Shown: positions 1 through 6,782 of the stretch, one piece after another
How positions within the stretch are numbered: the first letter of the stretch is position 1
Layout of the letters: the number at the start of each line of letters is the position of its first letter
Assembly (NCBI GenBank): GCA_030425745.1
Contig: JAUHZW010000009.1
Location: 1-20,813 of the forward strand
DNA from: Actinomycetes bacterium
Lineage (GTDB): Bacteria; Actinomycetota; Actinomycetes; S36-B12
Length of the DNA stretch: 20,813 nt
Direction: 5' to 3'
Notes under the pieces: model-generated
Told to the model about the DNA's origin: nothing
Databases searched by the model: none
Seen by the model: the letters and a program-made list of their open reading frames with translations, nothing else
Program-made: the position numbers and the translations under genes

Positions 1-1
1 G

Positions 2-225
2 GACGGCGAGGGCATCTACGGCACCGGGCACAACTCGACGATCCAGGTTCCGGGCAGGGACGAGTGGTACATCGTCTACCACCGCTTCACCTATCCGAAG
101 GGAATCGGGATGGGCAGCAGCGCGGGCTTCCACCGCGAGGTCTGCATCGACCGCATGGAGTTCGACGGCATGGGGCGGATCCTGCGGGTGAAGCCGACCC
201 ACGCGGGCATCGCCGCGATGACGAC
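2..225 (+). CDS. Glycoside hydrolase family 43, C-terminal fragment (5' end outside window)
   Basis: Reading from base 2 gives the end of a GH43 five-bladed propeller enzyme (arabinosidase, arabinanase or beta-xylosidase type): GTGHNSTIQVPG, then DEWYIVYHRF, then HREVCIDRMEF and a closing VKPTHAGI. These are conserved last-blade motifs of GH43 proteins. After codon 70 or so the similarity stops. The frame stays open to base 532, but that stretch is the antisense of der and the plsC-like gene, so no authentic stop codon is visible and the 3' boundary given is approximate. The gene is on the opposite strand to its neighbours and unrelated to the housekeeping locus. Family assignment is firm; substrate cannot be told from this fragment. 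Confidence 0.75.
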
Positions 226-237
226 CGAACAGTCTTC

Positions 238-367
238 GAACTTCAACGCCACCTTCGTCGCCGCCCTCGTCGGCGTCTCCGCCGTCGTCGCCGGAGTCGT
301 CGGCCATCGTGGTGTCGGGGACATCGCCCTCGGCATCATCGTCGAAGGCCACCCAGTCGTCACCCAT
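238..367 (-). CDS. der: Ribosome biogenesis GTPase Der (EngA), N-terminal fragment only
   Basis: An ATG at 367 follows a strong Shine-Dalgarno tract (GAGAGGAAG, about 6 bases upstream) and opens an acidic peptide beginning MGDDWVAFDDDAEGD and continuing Asp/Glu/Gly-rich for about 40 residues. Actinobacterial Der proteins start with such an acidic extension before the first G domain, and der normally follows cmk or the cmk-plsC pair. The P-loop sequence expected next (GRPNVGKST) never appears; instead the frame runs through the antisense of the GH43 fragment to the window edge without a stop. The identification therefore rests on context and acidic composition, not on a catalytic motif. The lower coordinate is my estimate of where der-like sequence ends. 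Confidence 0.5.
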
Positions 368-393
368 GCTGTGCTTCCTCTCCTCTGGCGAGG

Positions 394-1014
394 TCATGTC
401 AGGCGCCCCGATCGCCGCGCCGCCTGCTCCTCGGCATCGTCGAGGACCTGTCGGATCCGTTCACTGATCGCCGAGCGGGTGCCCACCGCCAGCGGGTCAC
501 CGGTGACAGAGACCGTCACCGGGTCGAAGTAGTACACGTCGATCCGGGACCGCGGCCGGGGCGGATCGGTCGGCACACGCCCCTCGGCACCCAACATCAC
601 CACGGGCACGATGGGGGCGCCGGTCACGGCCGCCAGGTAGGCGGGATGCACTGTCGAACCTGTGAGCGCGACTGCACGGTCGTCCTCGATGGCCAGCCGA
701 GCGATGCGCTGTGCGTCGATCGCGACGTCCGAACGCACCGGGATGACCCCAGCACGCGTCAGCATGCCCTGGCGCAGCGCTGAGGACATCGCGGCATTCG
801 CGACGACATGGACCGGCCGCGGCACGGTCGCATGCAGGAGGGTTCCCGCCAGCAGGCTCTCCGAACGCGTGACTAGCAGAACGGGTCCCGACGTGCCCAC
901 ATGGTGGTTGCCATGGGGGTGAACCTTGTAGGTGACGCGCATGGCCGTGGAGGCGAGGTTGCGCGCGTGGGCGGCCCCGGTCCACGACGGGAGATCGACC
1001 GTCGGCCCGGTCAT
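394..1014 (-). CDS. PlsC/LPLAT-like acyltransferase homologue lacking the catalytic HX4D motif
   Basis: The 206-residue protein sits between cmk and der, the usual place of a 1-acyl-glycerol-3-phosphate acyltransferase (PlsC) homologue in many actinobacteria. The fold signature is recognisable: GPVLLVTRSESLLAG (residues 43-57) aligns with the N-H-x-S-x-x-D-G motif, and TGAPIVPVVMLG (131-142) matches the conserved strand after motif III. The catalytic His and Asp positions are occupied by Ser51 and Ala56, and the FPEG[TS]R substrate motif is missing or shortened near residues 115-123. Acyl transfer is therefore unlikely; a regulatory or structural role, or decay, are alternatives. Its ATG overlaps the cmk stop (ATGA), and the der start lies 26 bases downstream, so the genes are probably translated together. 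Confidence 0.65.
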   Translation of the reverse strand: MTGPTVDLPSWTGAAHARNLASTAMRVTYKVHPHGNHHVGTSGPVLLVTRSESLLAGTLLHATVPRPVHVVANAAMSSALRQGMLTRAGVIPVRSDVAIDAQRIARLAIEDDRAVALTGSTVHPAYLAAVTGAPIVPVVMLGAEGRVPTDPPRPRSRIDVYYFDPVTVSVTGDPLAVGTRSAISERIRQVLDDAEEQAARRSGRLT

Positions 1015-1703
1015 GGGCTGTCGAGATCGGCGATCATGGCAGCCATCCGATCGATGACCTGCTCCAGCGTGAGGTCGGTGGTGTCGAGGACCACGGCGTC
1101 GTCCGCCTGGGCCAGAGGTGATGCCTGCCGGGAACTGTCCTTGGCGTCGCGTTCCCGTAGAGCGTTCTCCGTGCGCTCGACATCGACCCCGTCCTTGCCG
1201 AGCTCGACATCCTGACGCGCACGCCGGGCGGCCCGCACGGCGGGGTCGGCAGTGATGAAGACCTTCAGGTCGGCATCGGGCAGCACGACCGTCGTGATGT
1301 CGCGCCCCTCGACGACGATTCCGTTGCCAGCCTGTACTGCACGGGCGACCTCATCCCGCTGCAGGGCGACGAGCGTCTTCCGCACGGCCGGGACGGCGCT
1401 GACCGCACTCACCGCGGCGGTCACCTCATCACTGCGGATCGGACCAGCGACATCGACAGAGCCGACATGGATCGTCGGAGACAGTGGGTCGGTGCCGCTC
1501 ACGATCTGCACAGCGTCAGCCGCCGCCTCGACCGCCGCAGCATCGTCCACGTCAACACCGCGGTCGAGCATCGCCCAGGTCATGGCGCGGTACATGGCGC
1601 CGGTGTCCAGATAACTGAGACCTAGGCGATCGGCCGTTGCCCGGCAGACACTGGACTTGCCGGATCCGGCAGGGCCGTCTACGGCGATCACAGGAGCGGG
1701 CAC
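1011..1703 (-). CDS. cmk: Cytidylate kinase
   Basis: The 230-residue enzyme phosphorylates CMP and dCMP to the diphosphates with ATP in the cytoplasm, recycling RNA-derived and newly made pyrimidine nucleotides. It shows the P-loop GPAGSGKS (residues 10-17), the family motif LDTGAMYRA (32-40), IRSDEV in the CMP-specific insert (89-94), VEGRDI (131-136) and the Arg-rich lid RAARRARQ. Length is normal for a bacterial Cmk. The start is GTG at 1703; a TAGGCT hexamer lies so close that the mRNA may be leaderless. It follows tyrA after a 71-base gap, the largest break in this part of the cluster, and overlaps the downstream PlsC-like gene by ATGA. Confidence 0.96.
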   Translation of the reverse strand: MPAPVIAVDGPAGSGKSSVCRATADRLGLSYLDTGAMYRAMTWAMLDRGVDVDDAAAVEAAADAVQIVSGTDPLSPTIHVGSVDVAGPIRSDEVTAAVSAVSAVPAVRKTLVALQRDEVARAVQAGNGIVVEGRDITTVVLPDADLKVFITADPAVRAARRARQDVELGKDGVDVERTENALRERDAKDSSRQASPLAQADDAVVLDTTDLTLEQVIDRMAAMIADLDSP

Positions 1704-1709
1704 CGGGTA

Positions 1710-1715
1710 AGCCTA
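1710..1715 (-). promoter_or_regulatory. Possible -10 element of a leaderless cmk promoter
   Basis: TAGGCT on the minus strand fits the TANNNT actinobacterial -10 pattern. Six bases separate it from the GTG start of cmk, which would place the transcription start on or next to the start codon. No clear -35 hexamer is visible 17 bases upstream and no Shine-Dalgarno sequence precedes the GTG. This is pattern matching only. Confidence 0.35.
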
Positions 1716-1750
1716 CTGGCCGAGAGGTGGCGACCGATGCAGCGTGACCC

Positions 1751-1775
1751 AGCGCGGGATCTCAGCAGCCGCGCT
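1751..1775 (-). terminator. Weak inverted repeat at the end of tyrA
   Basis: Seven-base arms (AGCGCGG and CCGCGCT) flank an 11-base loop immediately after the tyrA stop codon, with the last arm base inside it. There is no T-run. It could be a weak GC-rich terminator separating tyrA from cmk, or merely chance in high-GC DNA. Confidence 0.3.
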
Positions 1776-2872
1776 CAGCCCCGGACATCGAAGGAGCGCT
1801 CTTGCAGCGCCCCGATGAGGCGCTCGCCCGCGTCCGGCCGGACGAACAGCCCCACGAGGCCACTGGGCCGGCCCAGCACGTGCTCGATGCGCACATCCTC
1901 GAGGTTCACGTCGGCCTCGGCGGCCGCCGTGAACAGACGCCCGAGTTCGCCGGGACGGTCAGCCACCTGGACGAGGATCTCCCGGTACGCCGACGGTGCG
2001 GCACCGTGCTTGCCCGGGATGAGCCGCTGACCCTCCACCCCGGCGCTCAGAAGACTCTCGATCCCGGCCACGGACTCCGTGGATCCTGCCGCCACCGCGC
2101 GCAGTGAGTCGGCTGCGCGCCCCAGCGATGCAGCCAGCCGGTCGAGGATCTCCGCGACCGGCGCCGAGTTCGCAGCCAGGATGTCGGTCCACAGATCGAC
2201 GTTCGAGGCCGCGATCCTCGTCATGTCACGCAGGCCCTGTCCGGCGATGCCCACCGAGTCCGGGGACGACTCGCGCAACTGCCCCGCCAGTGCGCTCGCC
2301 AGCACCTGCGGGGTGTGCGACACCAGCGCGACTGCGGCATCGTGCTCCGCCATCCCCATCTCGACCGGGACCGCGCCGCATGCGGACGCTACGCGGTGGA
2401 CCCGCCGCACGTGCTCGACGCCGGACTCCGGCAGGGGTGTGATGACCCAGAGCCGGTCATCCATGAGGTTCGCGAGGGCCGCGGCCGCCCCGGAGACCTC
2501 ACGGCCCGCCATCGGGTGGCCGCCGACCAGCCGATGCGGGTCCGCCCCGAGGGCCACCGCCTCGTCGAGCACGGTCTGCTTGACCGAGGTGACATCCGTC
2601 AGCGTGGCCGCCGGCCACCGCGACGACGCCTCAGCGAGAACCTGACCAGTGTGCCGCGGTGGCACCGCGACCACGACCACCGACGGTTGGTCGTCGGGTC
2701 CGATGGCTCGGCCAGCACCGGCAGCGACAGCGACATCCAGGCTCTGGGGATCGGTGTCGGAGAGCAGCACATCGACCCCCACCCGCCGCAGCGACAGCGC
2801 GACCGACGTGCCGATCAGGCCCGAGCCGATGACCGCCACCGGCCCGGGGATGCCGAGCTCCTCCGGGCTCAC
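1775..2872 (-). CDS. tyrA: Prephenate dehydrogenase with C-terminal ACT domain
   Basis: The 365-residue protein oxidatively decarboxylates prephenate to 4-hydroxyphenylpyruvate in tyrosine synthesis. The N-terminal Rossmann domain carries GSGLIG (16-21) and SDTD (38-41), whose acidic ending suggests NAD(H) preference. DVTSVK (93-98) and GGHPMAGRE (117-125) are the conserved active-site segments of the family. A helical dimerisation domain follows, and residues from about 296 to 365 form an ACT domain (motif DRPGELGRLF), the usual site of tyrosine feedback control. The GTG start at 2872 overlaps the aroH stop as GTGA, placing chorismate mutase and prephenate dehydrogenase, two consecutive pathway steps, in coupled translation. 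Confidence 0.96.
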   Translation of the reverse strand: MSPEELGIPGPVAVIGSGLIGTSVALSLRRVGVDVLLSDTDPQSLDVAVAAGAGRAIGPDDQPSVVVVAVPPRHTGQVLAEASSRWPAATLTDVTSVKQTVLDEAVALGADPHRLVGGHPMAGREVSGAAAALANLMDDRLWVITPLPESGVEHVRRVHRVASACGAVPVEMGMAEHDAAVALVSHTPQVLASALAGQLRESSPDSVGIAGQGLRDMTRIAASNVDLWTDILAANSAPVAEILDRLAASLGRAADSLRAVAAGSTESVAGIESLLSAGVEGQRLIPGKHGAAPSAYREILVQVADRPGELGRLFTAAAEADVNLEDVRIEHVLGRPSGLVGLFVRPDAGERLIGALQERSFDVRG

Positions 2873-3231
2873 TGAACGAGATCCTGCCGGAGCACCTCAG
2901 CACCCCGCAGGTAGACATGCTGGATCTCCGAGCGCGGGCGCTCGAGATCTGCGTGCACGAGCACGCGCACAGTCAGGGGCAGCGCACCCTCGACGTTCAT
3001 CTCCTGAGCGCACAGGAGCGGCACGTCGACCAGCCCGTAGGCGCGGGCACCGGCCGCGGGGAAGGCGCAGGTGAGGTCCGGGGTTCCGGTGAGGACGATG
3101 CTGATCAGGTGGTCCTCATCCAGGCCGTTGCGCTCGACGATCTCGCGCAGCAGTTCCTGGACGGCATCACGAATCTCGTCGGCATCGTCAGCCGTCAGGC
3201 AGGTGGCGCCTCGGATTCCGCGCAGAGTCAT
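2869..3231 (-). CDS. aroH: Chorismate mutase, AroH (Bacillus subtilis) class
   Basis: The 120-residue protein is a monofunctional AroH-type chorismate mutase, a trimeric pseudo-alpha/beta-barrel enzyme converting chorismate to prephenate. The signature RGIRGAT starts at residue 4. The B. subtilis active-site residues Arg7, Cys75, Glu78, Arg90 and Tyr108 have counterparts here at Arg7, Cys74, Glu77, Arg89 and Tyr107, so the enzyme should be active. It delivers prephenate directly to TyrA, whose gene overlaps its stop codon. An AGGAAGGGAC tract lies 6-15 bases upstream of the ATG, supporting this start. A 56-base gap separates it from rluB. Confidence 0.95.
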   Translation of the reverse strand: MTLRGIRGATCLTADDADEIRDAVQELLREIVERNGLDEDHLISIVLTGTPDLTCAFPAAGARAYGLVDVPLLCAQEMNVEGALPLTVRVLVHADLERPRSEIQHVYLRGAEVLRQDLVQ

Positions 3232-3287
3232 GACCGTCCCTTCCTCGCTGCAGAGCGTACCGACCGGGCGACCCCGGGTGTCGGGGA

Positions 3288-4043
3288 CTACAGGCCGACC
3301 GCGGTGTAGAGGGACCGCAGTTCCGGTCCGGTGATCTCGCGCAGGATTCCGGGGCGCTGCTGGCCCAGGTGCAGAGGTCCGATGCGCGTGCGCACCAGAT
3401 CCTGCACGGGATGACCCACCGCTTCCATCATGCGTCGCACGATGCGGTTGCGCCCCTCATGCAGGACGAGCTCGACCATGGTGCGGTCGGGCAGCTTCTG
3501 CACGAAGCGGGCGCTGTCGCACCGGGCCGGACCGTCATCGAGCTCGACGCCCCGTTGCAGGTCTCGCAGGGCGCTGCCCGGAACCTGGCCCCGGACTGTC
3601 GCCACATAGGTCTTGTCGACCTCGAAGGACGGGTGGCCCAGTCGGTTCGCGAGCTCACCGTCATTGGTCAGGATGAGCAGGCCCTCGGTGTCGGCGTCCA
3701 GTCGACCGACGTGGAAGAGCCGATCCCGGCGCCCCTCGACGTAGTCGCCGACGCAGGGGCGCCCCTGCTCGTCGGACATCGTGGAGACGACTCCCCGCGG
3801 CTTGTTGAAGGCGAACACGGCCACCCCGGGAGCCGTCGGCACGCGCTCGCCGTCGACCCGGATCACCGCCGTGCGCGGGTCGACGCGCATTCCCTGTTCG
3901 CGCACCCGCTGGCCGTCGACCTCGACGCGCCCCTGGTCGATCAGCGCCTCGCACGCGCGACGGCTGCCCAGCCCGGCAGCCGCCAGCACCTTCTGCAGGC
4001 GAACCAGGTCGCCCTGCTCCGAAGGCTCAGAGTCGGAGGGCAT
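3288..4043 (-). CDS. rluB: 23S rRNA pseudouridine synthase, RluB/RsuA family
   Basis: This 251-residue RsuA/RluB/E/F-family enzyme isomerises a uridine in the large-subunit rRNA (RluB acts around position 2605 in E. coli numbering). It has an N-terminal S4 RNA-binding domain (about 14-60, with RLQKVLAAAGLGSRR), the FNKPRGVVST segment (79-88) and the catalytic motif GRLDADTEGLL with the nucleophile Asp116, followed by LTNDGE. The VVLHEGRNRIVRRM-like helix (ELVLHEGRNRIVRRM) is typical. I chose the ATG at 4043; a GTG at 4049 would add two residues and overlap the scpB stop as GTGA, like other junctions here. The frame is open further upstream to 4397, but that part is antisense-type sequence inside scpB. 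Confidence 0.93.
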   Translation of the reverse strand: MPSDSEPSEQGDLVRLQKVLAAAGLGSRRACEALIDQGRVEVDGQRVREQGMRVDPRTAVIRVDGERVPTAPGVAVFAFNKPRGVVSTMSDEQGRPCVGDYVEGRRDRLFHVGRLDADTEGLLILTNDGELANRLGHPSFEVDKTYVATVRGQVPGSALRDLQRGVELDDGPARCDSARFVQKLPDRTMVELVLHEGRNRIVRRMMEAVGHPVQDLVRTRIGPLHLGQQRPGILREITGPELRSLYTAVGL

Positions 4044-4045
4044 CG

Positions 4046-4750
4046 TCACTCGCCGACGTCGACGGTGCCGAGGACGTCCTCCAACTCGGAGAGATCCGGA
4101 AGGTGCTCCGCGAGTGGTGGCAGCTCGTCGAGCGAGGACAGGCCCATACGCTCGAGGAAGTGCGACGTGGTGACGTACACGTGCGCGCCAGACTCGCCAT
4201 CTGTCCCAGCCTCCTCGATGAGGCCGCGGGTCAGAAGCGTCCGGACGACGCCATCGACATTGACGCCGCGGACAGCACTCACCCGGCCTCGTGTGATCGG
4301 CTGCCGGTAGGCGATCACGGCGAGGGTCTCCAGCGAGGCCTGTGTGAGACGGGCCTGCTGGCCGTCGAGCACGAAGCGCTCCACGACGGGCGAGCACTCG
4401 GCGCGGGTGTAGTAGCGCCAGCCCCCAGCGACCTCGCGCAGGTCGAACCCGCGCATCTGGTCGCTGTACTCCTCGGCGAGGCGGTGCAGCTCCATCTCGA
4501 CGTCCTCGACCCGCTCGTGAACTGCCGCGGCGAGCTCGAGCACGTTCATGGGCTCGTCGGCCAGCAGCAGCAGGGCCTCGAGCGCTGCTGTCAGAGACGG
4601 CGCCCCGAGCTCCGCGGGTTGGTCGTCTACCGACCCGCCATCGGCATCGTCCCCGACGGGAGCCTCGTGGATGAACTCCCCCGATTGGATCTCGTCGACC
4701 TCGGCCGCCTCGTCCGTCAGACGCTCCTGCCGCTCATCGGCGTCACTCAT
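4046..4750 (-). CDS. scpB: SMC-Scp complex subunit ScpB
   Basis: The 234-residue protein is the winged-helix kleisin-associated subunit of the SMC-ScpAB condensin that compacts and segregates chromosomes. After an acidic N-terminal stretch of about 55 residues, the segment SLTAALEALLLLADEPMNV starts the first winged helix; the second contains LTQASLETLAVIAYRQPITR and the run RGVNVDGVVRTLLTRGLIEE, both hallmark ScpB sequences. I start at the ATG at 4750 (MSDADERQ), which overlaps the scpA stop by 8 bases (ATGAGTGA); an upstream ATG at 4765 and the longer frame to 4810 lie within scpA. The acidic tails of ScpA and ScpB are typical of actinobacterial members. Confidence 0.94.
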   Translation of the reverse strand: MSDADERQERLTDEAAEVDEIQSGEFIHEAPVGDDADGGSVDDQPAELGAPSLTAALEALLLLADEPMNVLELAAAVHERVEDVEMELHRLAEEYSDQMRGFDLREVAGGWRYYTRAECSPVVERFVLDGQQARLTQASLETLAVIAYRQPITRGRVSAVRGVNVDGVVRTLLTRGLIEEAGTDGESGAHVYVTTSHFLERMGLSSLDELPPLAEHLPDLSELEDVLGTVDVGE

Positions 4751-5711
4751 CGTCGGTCCCTTCATGTACCGCCTCGGCGGGCTCGTCCTCGATCTCGTCC
4801 GTGGTCTCATCGGTCGTCTCGGGCACGCGGTCCACCTCGCGCTCGATGTCGAACTCGTCAGTCACCTCGACATCGCTGTCGTCGTCACCGGTCCAGCGGA
4901 CCGTGAGGTCCCCCAGCGGTGTCAGCTGCTCAAAGGCGACCACCTGCTCGCGATAGAGCTCGAGCAGCGCGAGGAAGCGCCCGATCACCAGCAGCGTGGA
5001 GTCGCAGTCCTGCACGAGGGCACGGAAGGTCGAGGTGCGCTGCCGGCGGAGCCGATCGATGACGATGGCCGCCTGCTCGCGCACACTGACCCGCTGGACG
5101 TGGACATGCGAGATCGAGACCTGCTCGGCGGGCTTGGGAGCCAGTGCCTTGGCGGCCAGGGCAGCGAACTGGTCCGGGCCGATCTCGATCAGCACCTCGG
5201 GCAGCAGTGCAGCGAACTGAGGCTCCAGGCCCACCGTCCGCGGGAAGCGCTTGGCCGCCCCCGCCATCCGCTCCGCGAACAGCGCGGACACGTCCTTGTA
5301 GGCCCGGTACTGCAGAAGCCGCGCGAACAGCAGGTCGCGCGCCTCGAGGAGAGCGAGGTCCTCCTCGTCCTCGACCTCCCCGGAGGGCAGCAGGCGTGCA
5401 GCCTTGAGATCCAGCAGCGTCGCGGCGACGACGAGGAAGCCGCTGGCCTCGTCGAGGTCCCACTCCGATCCCTGCGCCCGGATGTAGGCGATGAACTCGT
5501 CGGTCACCTGATGAAGGGCGAGTTCGGTGACCTCCAGCTTGTGCTTGGAGATCAGTTGCAGGAGCAGATCGAAAGGGCCCTCGAACTCCCCCACCTTGAC
5601 CGAGAATCCGGGCCGCGGTGCACCAGCGGGGTGGGGAGTCGGCTCGGACGCCTCGGGCCCGTCATCCCCGGCGGCAGGAGCCGGCGGTGATGACTCGATC
5701 GGCGTCGTCAC
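4743..5711 (-). CDS. scpA: Kleisin ScpA, segregation and condensation protein A
   Basis: The 322-residue kleisin bridges the SMC head domains and recruits ScpB dimers. The N-terminal SMC-binding helices are seen from residue 38 (VKVGEFEGPFDLLLQLI), followed by SKHKLEVTELAL and the ScpB-binding region FLVVAATLLDLKAARLLP. The C-terminal winged helix contains TSTFRALVQDC. The protein is longer than the usual 240-270 residues because of a Pro/Ala-rich N-terminal extension of about 37 residues and an acidic tail after residue 270. The GTG start at 5711 overlaps the parA stop as GTGA. Position next to parA is conserved in actinobacteria. Confidence 0.94.
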   Translation of the reverse strand: MTTPIESSPPAPAAGDDGPEASEPTPHPAGAPRPGFSVKVGEFEGPFDLLLQLISKHKLEVTELALHQVTDEFIAYIRAQGSEWDLDEASGFLVVAATLLDLKAARLLPSGEVEDEEDLALLEARDLLFARLLQYRAYKDVSALFAERMAGAAKRFPRTVGLEPQFAALLPEVLIEIGPDQFAALAAKALAPKPAEQVSISHVHVQRVSVREQAAIVIDRLRRQRTSTFRALVQDCDSTLLVIGRFLALLELYREQVVAFEQLTPLGDLTVRWTGDDDSDVEVTDEFDIEREVDRVPETTDETTDEIEDEPAEAVHEGTDDE

Positions 5712-6667
5712 CGCGCCAGGACCTCACGGGCCAGTTGACGGTAGGCGTCAGCGCCGCTGCTGGACGGGGCGAACGCCGTGATGGGCTCACCCGCGACGGC
5801 GGCGTCGGGGAACTTCACGGTGCGATTGATGACGGTGGTGAACACGGCGTCACCGAAGGCCTGCTGGACGGTCTGGAGCACCTCACGGCTGTGCAGCGTG
5901 CGGGGGTCGTACATCGTGGCGAGCACCCCGATGATCTGCAGGCCGGGGTTCAACCGCGAGATCACCTTGTCGATGGTCTCCTTCAGCAGCGCCACACCTC
6001 GGAGGGCGAAGTACTCGGTCTCCATCGGGATGATGACGCCTTGGCTCGCTGTGAGCGCGTTGACGGTGAGCAGACCGAGGGAGGGCTGGCAGTCGATGAG
6101 GACGATGTCGTACTCGTCCATGATCGGAGCCAGGACCCGAGCGAGGGCGTGCTCGCGACCGACCTCGCTGACCAGCTGCACCTCCGCCGCGGAGAGGTCG
6201 ATGTTGCTCGGCAGGAGATCCAGCCCCTCGACGTCGGTCGAGAGGATGACGTCACCGATGTGGCATTGCGGATCGGTGAGCAGGTTGTAGACCGTCAGGT
6301 CGAGTTCGTAGGCGTTCACGCCCAGAGCGACCGACAGCGCGCCCTGGGGGTCGAAGTCGACCAGCAGCACACGGCGCCCGTACCCGGCCAGCGCCGCCCC
6401 GAGGCTGACGGTGGAGGTGGTCTTGCCCACCCCACCCTTCTGGTTGACCATCGACACGATCCGCGCCGGACCGTGACTCGTCAGAGGTGCCGGCTCGGGG
6501 ATCTCGTCGACGACGACCTCCTCGACAACGGCCTCCGCCGGTGCATCGAACAGGGCATCACCGGTGCTGTCGGACGTCGCACCATCGGGCTCGGGCGCCT
6601 GCGGAGCGGACGCCTCGGGGACAGCGCCGTGCGCGCCCTCGACCGGAGGCAGATCCTGCTCGTCCAT
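5708..6667 (-). CDS. parA: ParA/Soj-family chromosome-partitioning ATPase
   Basis: The 319-residue protein is a deviant Walker-A ATPase of the ParA/MinD superfamily. A Glu/Pro/Ala-rich N-terminal extension of about 65 residues precedes IVSMVNQKGGVGKTT (70-84), with the signature lysine of the deviant Walker A motif, then LLVDFDPQG (101-109) and VLIDCQPS. No parB lies beside it; the copy is the one paired with scpAB in actinobacteria (Rv1708-like) rather than the origin-proximal parAB. Its role is probably chromosome organisation with condensin. The ATG at 6667 is preceded by AAGGGGA about 6 bases away. A 115-base gap to xerD makes this a likely promoter-bearing operon start for parA-scpA-scpB-rluB. 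Confidence 0.93.
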   Translation of the reverse strand: MDEQDLPPVEGAHGAVPEASAPQAPEPDGATSDSTGDALFDAPAEAVVEEVVVDEIPEPAPLTSHGPARIVSMVNQKGGVGKTTSTVSLGAALAGYGRRVLLVDFDPQGALSVALGVNAYELDLTVYNLLTDPQCHIGDVILSTDVEGLDLLPSNIDLSAAEVQLVSEVGREHALARVLAPIMDEYDIVLIDCQPSLGLLTVNALTASQGVIIPMETEYFALRGVALLKETIDKVISRLNPGLQIIGVLATMYDPRTLHSREVLQTVQQAFGDAVFTTVINRTVKFPDAAVAGEPITAFAPSSSGADAYRQLAREVLAR

Positions 6668-6737
6668 GCATCGTCCCCTTGCGTCGGCGTGGCCCCCTCA
6701 CATGCCGGCCACGTCTGGACCCCGTTGGCCCGCCGCG

Positions 6738-6743
6738 AGCCTA
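6738..6743 (-). promoter_or_regulatory. Possible -10 element for parA-scpAB
   Basis: TAGGCT on the minus strand, in the 115-base gap between xerD and parA, is the same hexamer seen just before cmk. It would give a leader of roughly 60 bases containing the parA Shine-Dalgarno tract. No convincing -35 hexamer is visible. Confidence 0.3.
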
Positions 6744-6782
6744 CCGGCTGCGACCCCGACCGCCGCGGAGCATCGCCGAGGG

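Noticed and set aside
226..532. Continuation of the GH43 frame to base 532
   Set aside because: Beyond about codon 75 it is the antisense of der and the PlsC-like gene and has no GH43 similarity.
4050..4397. N-terminal extension of RluB
   Set aside because: The extension is Arg-rich sequence inside scpB; the S4 domain begins soon after the ATG at 4043.
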